In this document: piece by piece, positions 51,901 to 60,900 of the stretch
How the letters are laid out: every line of letters begins with the position of its first letter
How positions within the stretch are numbered: the stretch's first letter is position 1
From: Protula sp. h YS-2021
Lineage: Eukaryota; Annelida; Polychaeta; Sabellida; Serpulidae
DNA: 64,000 nt
NCBI GenBank assembly: GCA_949752745.1
Contig: OX457027.1
Span: forward strand, 77,555,214 to 77,619,213
Reading direction: 5' to 3'
Translations under genes and position numbers: made by a program
The notes under the pieces: model-generated
What the model saw: the letters and a program-made list of their open reading frames with translations, nothing else
What the model was told of the DNA's origin: nothing
The model's database searches: none

Positions 51901-54900
51901 GACGCACTATAGTAGCATGGCAGTCTAAACATTACAAAATAAATATTCATTGTGCTGCACGTCAAGAAATGGTCAAAATGTTGTCAGAAGTTTCGAATAT
52001 GTTCTAAGCATGATTATGACTGATGCTGGGATGCATTTTTCAGTGACTAACAATGCACATATATGTACAAAAGTTTCCATGGTATGAGAGAAAAATATGA
52101 AACTCCAGTCGCATCTGGGCGGAGATAAACCGGGAGGACATAAAGATATATGGAGTGGGGAATTGTTCAGCAGCAGATGGGGTCCAGTTAATGTGTTTTG
52201 TGGAAGAACACCCCTGTATGCCCCTCCCTTTAGAAACATGTAATATTTGCAGTGATTATAGCGAAAGATTTTACAGCGAGTAATTGGTTGCCGTGTAATT
52301 GGTTCCTGTCGTCCTGTCGCCTCAGTCTGATGCCAGGGCAGATATGCGGAATAAGACCGACCCTGGTTATGGCGTGGTTCAACTGAGCATAAGATCCGGC
52401 TCTGGCCAGGTGTCTGTGGACATGGCATATCTTCTCTGGCTTCTGTTCCTTTACCCCTCCCCCCGCCCCCGCCCCCGGCCTCTCTCCCCTTATCCCGAAT
52501 TAGTGATACACTATGTATGTCATGTTGAATCGTAAACTTGAAGCGGTTTCATTTTAACAATTAAAATATTTGAATTTTCTCCGTTTGAAGTGAGGCAATA
52601 CTTAAAGAGATTTAAAGGTATTACGGTGTTGTAGCTTTGCATGTGAATGTGGAATGCTTCTGAACTGTGTATTGTAGTTTGCGATAGAAACCCTGAAAAT
52701 TTAACAGTCGGTCAAGGCAATTTCAGTTCGCGTTGTGTTTTCGGTATGTCTCAAGTTTCGATTGCTCCTAAAATTTTGAAAGCGATAATACTTATTTTAT
52801 TCGAAACGCAAAGAAAAAAAACGGGGCAGAACTTGAATCGAATCTCGCCACTCAATCGTGAGGAAAAAGTGGTTATGGTTGCAACTCTGCCCTGACGCCC
52901 TGGGATATTCCTACAATGGTCTAATGATTGATCTACGAGGCAGTATATATTGGATATACACAAAGGTGACCTAACGTCTTGTTGCAAAAACAAAGCGTAT
53001 CTACATACGCAAATCAACGCATCCTCATTTGGCCGATGGAAAATGTTCTGAAATAAATTCAAGCTCTTTTCTTTTGAAAATAACAAAAATAAGTAAATAA
53101 ATCGATCAATCAGTAAATGATGTTCTTTACTAACTTTCACATTTTTGCGAGTTATGATGAATATTGTGGTCCCTATCGCGAGTTACGCATGAGATGCCTT
53201 ACCGCGGCTCTGCTTTCCCTGTCACGTGCGGAATAACCACGGCCTCTTTCCTGGCAAACATAAGTTCATATTTTAGACGTATAAGCTTCTGATAGGTTTC
53301 TGCTTCCCGAATCGGTGTGGAATAGCGTTGCGTCGATAATATGTGGCACTGAGTACGGACGTTCCGTTGTGACGATAATATTAGACACTGCGTGACGTAC
53401 AGGGATTCGCCGCCGCTTAACGACTGACTACGGACGCCTCGTTGTGACGATAATATGAGACGCTGCATGACGTACAGGGATTCGCCGCCGCTTGACGACT
53501 GACTACGGACTCCCCGTTGTGACGATAATATGAGACACTGCGTGACGCACAGGGATTCGCCGCCGCTTAACGACTGACTACGGACGCCTCGTTGTGACGA
53601 TAATATGAGACACTGCGTGACGTACAGGGATTCGCCGCCGCTTAACGACTGACTACGGACGCCTCGTTGTGACGATAATATGAGACACTGCATGACGTAC
53701 AGGGATTCGCCAGCGCTTAACGACTGACTACGGACGCCCCGTTGTGACGATAATATGAGACACTGCGTGACGCACAGGGATTCGCCAGCGCTCAACGACT
53801 GACTACGGACGCCCCGTTACCCGTTCCCGTTATGCATGGGATGGTTTACTGCTTACACTGTGCGACGCCATGAGCGGGGCGGCTTGTTATTGCTTTTTCA
53901 TTGTGGACGCCATGGTTTTATTTCCCGCTGAGTACGGAAGAGCTTCCTGCCTCCCTGCTGTTCTCGGAACGAGTTTACGACTTCCTTTCTGCGGCCCAGA
54001 CGTTTTTACGACAGACTATCTAGTTATGTTTTCCCCGTCGAGGGGAAACATTTTGTTTTTGTACGTTCTTGGAGAGTGACTGAGGTGAGGTTTTGTGTGT
54101 GAGTATGTGTATGTAGTGTGTATGTGTTGTAGATTTTGTTAACACGATAACTCTGGAACGAAATGTCGGATCGGCTTCAAACTCGGTGGGATTATGCATG
54201 CCTTGGGTTGGTACGCCGATTGGGATTGTATTTGAGTATATTGGACAACACGCGACTTCACAGGAAGCCAAAACGTGAAATTGCGTCTTTTGGTGGGTTC
54301 GACGATTAACATTTTATTTGGGATATACTGCGCAACGCATGACGTCATATGATGTCACTGCGTTTTGGACACTGAACATTGTTAACAGATGACTTGAGAA
54401 CGGCAATTCGGATCAATTTCAAAATTGGTGGGAATGTGTCTTGGGTGGGACTGCCGGTTGCTGGTGTATTTGACGCATGTTAAACATCAAAAAGTGATTG
54501 CAAGCTCGCGGCTCGCACGCTTCTGCTGTCAATTTTGGGGAAAGGGGTTCTATAGCACCAAGATTGATGAGCGCGGGGGGGGGGGGGGGGGGGGGACTAC
54601 CGTTTCAGACCCGTCCTGAGATGCCCGGTTGGGGTTTGATTAGCCCGTCGTTGGGAGGGGGCAGACGATATCTGTCTTAACCAGCACACAAGTATTCGCG
54701 GCTGGCTGCGCATGACACAGCATTTGTTGCACGCTGAACTTATTTATCCCTCCATTTGTTGATACGCTTCATGAAGATGCGTGTTACTGTTGAATCACAA
54801 GCAAATATTACATTATTACTTTGCCCTCCGCCCCCGCCCCCCCCCCCCCCCCACCTTCCTCACCGCGGTGAGTCATCTACTCTACAGTTTTGAAGGAAGC

Positions 54901-57900
54901 CTTCTTGCGCTGGTAAGTTGTTCCATGTATGTGAGCGGTTATGTAACGAAGTAGTTTTCTATTTTAAGTGGGTCGTTTCGCTAATGCGAGTGTACGAGGG
55001 CAAGGTGTAAATCATGGACGTAACTACATTTTGGGTAGAGTCCCATACCGTGAAAATGGTAAAAGGGTTAGGCTTGCGTTATGAGCCGCACGTACGTTAG
55101 ATGGATGGCGGGGAGGGGAAGGGGCTAGTTGTGACGGCAAGCGAAAAACAAAAAAAACAAAAAAAAAACACACACACACAGATGAAGTGGTAAGTTGGCC
55201 GTGCAGCGACGTGTAAATACTAACAGTAAAATCTGTATGTTCGTGACACCTCAAAGACCTGGATAACACAATTACAGTAAAATTTCTTTGGTGACCACCT
55301 TCCATACCCGGATAAAAAGGTGTACAGTAATACTTATTTGCAGCGACCACATTCTGGACCCAGAATATATAGGACGTAGAGTATAAGCCCAGTTTATAGT
55401 GGCCACATACCGCATTGCTACACCTGCACCTGGATGTATATACAGTGAAACCTGGTTAATCGAGACAGCGTTGAGACTGATAAAATTTGTCCGGATTAGC
55501 AAGGTGTCCAGATTACTCAGCTGATTCAGTAATGACTTGTCTACATAAGTCATTGTTGGTAATCTAGACAATCTGTCCTATCCATATTGACCCTCAAGTT
55601 TGCACAGTTGGTAAAGATTTTCGACTCCTCAGGTTGTGAGCGTTCTATGAGGTCATCATTAATTCCATCACATAATGCTTTATTTTTAATTAAACAGTAT
55701 AGTCAATTGCAGTGATAGAAACTGATCAACTTGAATTGAAAATAGAGAATCATCCCCATATCTGGAAATTATGGCCTGTTAAAATTATTGAATTGTAAGT
55801 TTAATGACTATGAAAAAAGGAAACTTTATCCCTCCCCCCCCAAAAAAAAAGCATTAACCGACCCAGACACCTACAGATCTAAAAGTGATGAAATGAAGAG
55901 TGGGCAGATAACTGGTAAACAAAGTGTAAGGGTGAGGTACCCAATATCACATAATTTCGCAGCATATCCTTCAACAAGACTTACGCAATTATGTTTCCCT
56001 ATTTCTTTCCATTTTCAATTTCGATTAACAATGTTATTCAGTTGGTTTCACTGACAGTTTGAATGAATAAGACTGGACACTTAAACAAATAACTTTGGAC
56101 TGGGCAAGACAAGCGTTACGCAATTAGACCGTTCGCAAACAGAAGCAGTCATGTTTCTTGCGGCACATTCTTATTGACATTATATGGGAGACACTGAAAG
56201 TTTACGCCATTGCTTGTGCAATTACACGGGTTATTCACACAGTGAAACCTACAAATATAATGCCCGGCGTCCGGAATAGGGACAGGTTCTTATTGTGTAT
56301 AAATCAGTGGAAAATTGAAAGGAACTGAAAAATTTTGTCCGAATTAGGGAGTTGTGAACATTATACAGGTTTTTCAAAGGCGGGTTTTACTGTAGAAATT
56401 GAGGATTAAGACACCCACAACTCAGATTACGCACTTCCACCTTTCAGAAATGAGATAAAGGTGTTACGTAGCCAGACTGGTGGACACATCAAATATATAT
56501 TCAGATATATTTATTGGAGGTAAAGGTCTTTTAATTCTGAAATGGGACAAAATTGTCAAAATGAAACTTTGACGGAGGGGAGTGGGTAGGGGGGCACATT
56601 GGTTTTTGTTAACAAAAACAAAGCGGCAATGTCTGGTTGATAACAAAAGTTGACGTGTTGGGGTACACTGAGGTTGTTGTACACTAGCCGCTCTAGTTTT
56701 ATGTCTCCCTGTTGTACAGAGGACAATTGTTTCGGTTTCGTAATGTGCACGGCACCGTTTTATAACGTTTTGCGCACGGCGGCTTTGTGCGATCGTGCAC
56801 ATGACACTTCGATTCTCCGCGGACATGGAGGCAGTTTTTCTGATTGAGTTTTAGCTTCTTTATGAATGTTTTGCAGGATGCATACAGAAATGTTACATCT
56901 GAAGATAAAACTGTGTGTCTTCTTTCTCGAAATCAACGCTAAATCAAACAGTTGTTGTGCCAAATGTTTTCACTCATCAATATGAAATTATTTTAACGGA
57001 ACACGGATATTTGAACGCTTGTGTGTGCCTGAGTGTTTTGCCTGACTTGTAACAGGTATCTTCTACCTGTCCCTCAGAGGCCCAATTTGTTATTTCATAA
57101 AGCAACTAGAAGCTCATTCCGCTAGCGAAATGTTAAACACTTGACAAAAATTAAAACGCAAAAATACTTCCTTCAGTGGGTTATTTCTTGAATAATATAT
57201 TGCAAACAACACAGCTTGATTACGTCTTATAAGCCGAGTAGTGTTTGGTTGTTGTTGACTTAAAGTTTTATTAACCGATCAGGCATACGTCGTGTTATCT
57301 ATTTACGCAGAGACAGCTCGCACAAAGCTCAGCAACTGTGTTCTGGCTGTGCATGAAATGCTACGCAGTTACTTGCAAAAAATACACTCTTTTCACATGG
57401 CGTTTTTACAAAGAAAACGAAATCAAAGACGAAAATAAAAAGTGACATGCACATGTTCATATCAAGCTCTTCATAAGTCCCAAGTTTCATGGTCGTAGGG
57501 CCCATAGTGTCAGAGAAGAAGAAGACACAAAAAATCGGAAAAAGTGTCAAGAAGAAAAAAAAAAGGACGAATTTTGCTCGCACAAATTCATATAACTCTT
57601 GCAAGCCAAAGGCTTGTCAAGTGTTAATTATATGTACGAGCGGACAGATAGAAGATATTGGGTTATGCTCTATGGCAAAGTAACGCAAGTTGTGTGGGCG
57701 ACGTATTTGCATATATGAGTGCATCTTGAGGCCGGTTAGTGCCGTATGTGAGCCTGTCATGAGGCGTGCTGTTGCTGTATATGAGTCCGTCATGAGACGT
57801 GCTGTTGCTGTATATGAGTCCGTCATGAGACGTGCTGTTGCTGTATACGAGTCCGTCATGAGGAGTAGTGTTGCTGTATATGAGTCCGTCATGAGACGTG

Positions 57901-60900
57901 CTGTTGCTGTAGATGAGTCCGTCATGAGACGTGCTGTTGCTGTATACGAGTCCGTCATGAGGAGTAGTGTTGCTGTATATGAGTCCGTCATGAGACGTGC
58001 TGTTGCTGTATATGAGTCCGTAATGAGGAGTGTTGTTACTGTATATGAATCGGTCATGAGGCTGGTTATTGCTGTATATGAGTCCGTCATGTCACGTGTT
58101 ATTGCTGTATATGAATCCGTCATGACACGTGTCATTGCTGTATATGAGTCCGTCATGCGGCGGGTTAGTGCTACATATAAACTTATCATGAGGCGTGTTA
58201 TTGCTGTATTGTGGTGTCGGGTTGCATGCGTGTTTGCAAACGTCGATGTGTGCTGGTGCTTTTTCGTTCCGTGCTCGCAGGGAAAGCGGTTCCCAGTGAG
58301 AGGGTCCTAACCTTTTTCTTGTATGAAGACAAATCTCTAACCTCTTCGTGTCTTCCACATCTTCCTGCCCCCTCCCCCACCACCACCACCCCACTTTCTT
58401 CTGTATCAACAAAGTGGGCGCATGCAGTTAAAATACTAACCATAACCGTGCTATCGTAACCTGAATCACAATCTGGACACTTACCAAAGGTTCCACATGC
58501 TAACAGTTGGAAAATGATCGGTTGTCCTTTGGAAAGATTGATCTGAATGGTGGTTAAAGGTTCCGCGATTTTTTTTGTTTCGTTTTGGTTGCGAGTTCGC
58601 TAATAAACTAGAAAGAAAGTAGATTGCCATTTCAGTATTATAAGATGCCCTGACAATGATACACTGCTTGCTCTGTGTTAATGTCGTTCCTAAATATGTG
58701 ACAAGGAATAGCGTGCAGGACATGTCCTTCCATGCACCGAAAACTTGAGTTTATGCCGAGAAAAGGCGCGTTTTCCGCGTCCCACTCTTCGCTCCTGTGT
58801 GCGCTTCTATGTATGTGCTTTGTTGTGTGTGGTCGTATACTGCTTATAACCTCGCATAATACGTGCAAAAATTAAATGAAATTAACAAAAATTAACTAGA
58901 CCATTTTGTGAAGTAAGTTGAATTTAATTTTGCTTGCTTGGTTTTGAGGGATGTGTTTTCGAAACTAACAATGCTAATCCACAACACTCCAGTTTTATTC
59001 AAACATGTCTTCCTTAACATTGCAGTTGACATTTTTAGACCAGCCGACTATGTCGGGCTGGTCTTATCTTATCAATAGAGGGGTATCCGTCGTCCGTATG
59101 TACGTATGTACGTATGTACGTGTGTATGTACGTGTGTAAACTTTTACTTAAAATGCTTCTTCTCCTTCAGTTTTGATCGGATTCCTCTCAAATTTTACAC
59201 GAATGTTCTCTAGGTATACCTGTCTTTAAAAATTATTTTTTTTGGCGGTACACCAAAAATTGGCTAAATGGGGGGCATTTCAAATTTTTCGGTTGCCAAT
59301 TTTCAAAATGCTTCTTCTCCTTCAGTTTTGATCGGATTCCTCTCAAATTTTACACGAATATTCCCTAGGTAGACCTCTTTTAAAAAATTACTCATTTTAG
59401 CGATCCGCCAAAATTTGGCCAAATAGGGGACATTTTTTAATTTTTTGGTGTCAAATTTTCAAATTGCTTCTTCTCGCACAATTTTGATCGGATTCCTTTC
59501 CAATTTTGGATAGTTGTTCTCTAGCTAGACCTGTCTTGAAAAATTACTCTTTTTGGCGATCCGCCAAAAATTGGCCAAATGGGGGACATTTGTAATTTGT
59601 GGTTGCCAATTTTCAAAATGCTTCTTCTTCCACAATTTTGATCAGATTTTCTCCAAATTTTGCACAAATATTCCCTAGGTAGGCTTCTTTTCAAAAATTA
59701 CTCATTTTGACGATCCGCCAAAAATTGGCTAAATGGGGGACATTTTTTAATTTTTAGGTGTCAAATTGCTTCTTCTCGCACAAATTTGATCGGATTCCTT
59801 TCCAATTTTTGATAGTTTTTCTCAAAGTAGACCTATCTTGAAAAATTACTCTTTTTGGCGATCCACCAAAAATTGGCCAAATGGGGGACATTTGTAATTT
59901 TGTGGTTGCCAATTTTCAAAATGCTTCTTCTCCCACAATTTTGGTCAGATTTTCTTCAAATTTTGCACCCATATTCCCTAGATAGACCTCTTTTGAAAAA
60001 TTGCTCATTTTGGCTATCCGCCAAAAATTGGTTAAATGGGGGACATTTTTTAATTTTTAGGTGTCAAATTGCTTCTTCTCGCACAAATTTGATCGGATTC
60101 CTTTCCAATTTTAGATAGTTGTTCTCTAGCTAGACCTGTCGTAAAAAAGTACTCTTTTTGGCGATCCGCCAAAAATTGGCCAAATGGGGGACATTTGTAA
60201 TTTTGTGGTTGCCAATTTTCAAAATGCTTCTTATCCCACAATTTTGATCAGATTTTCTTCAAATTTTGCACGAATATTCCTAAGTTAGGCCTCTTTTTAA
60301 AAATTACTCAATTTGACGATCCGCCAAGAATTGGCCAAATGGGGGACATTTTTTAATTTTTTGGTGTCAAATTTTCAAATTGCTTCTTCTCGCACAATTT
60401 TGATCGGATTCCTTTCCAATTTTGGATAATTGTTCTCAAGGTAGACCTGTCTTGAAAAGTTACTCTTTTTGGCGATCCGCCAAAAATTGGCCAAATGGGG
60501 GACATTTGTAATTTTGTGGTTGCCAATTTTCAGAATGCTCATTCTCCTTCAGTTTTGATCGGATTCCTCTCGAATTATACACGAATGTTCTCTAGTTAGG
60601 CCTTTCTTTATAATTTTTTTTTTGGCGATCCGCCAAAAATTGGCTAAATGGGGGACATTTGAAATTTTTCGGTTGCCAATTTTATAAAAATGCTTCTTCT
60701 CCCACAATTGTGATCAGATTTTCTTCAAATTTTGCACGAATATTCCCTAGGTAGGCCTCTTTTGAGGCGATCCGCCAAAAATTGGCAAAATGGGGGACAT
60801 TTTTTAATTTTTTGGTGTAAAATTTTCAAATTGTTTCTTCTCCCACAATTTTGCTCGGATTCCTTTCCAATTTTGGATAGTTGGTCTCCAGCTAGACCTC

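Noticed and set aside
53199..53795. 198-codon minus-strand open frame
   Set aside because: Produced by a 75-bp tandem repeat whose length is a multiple of three.
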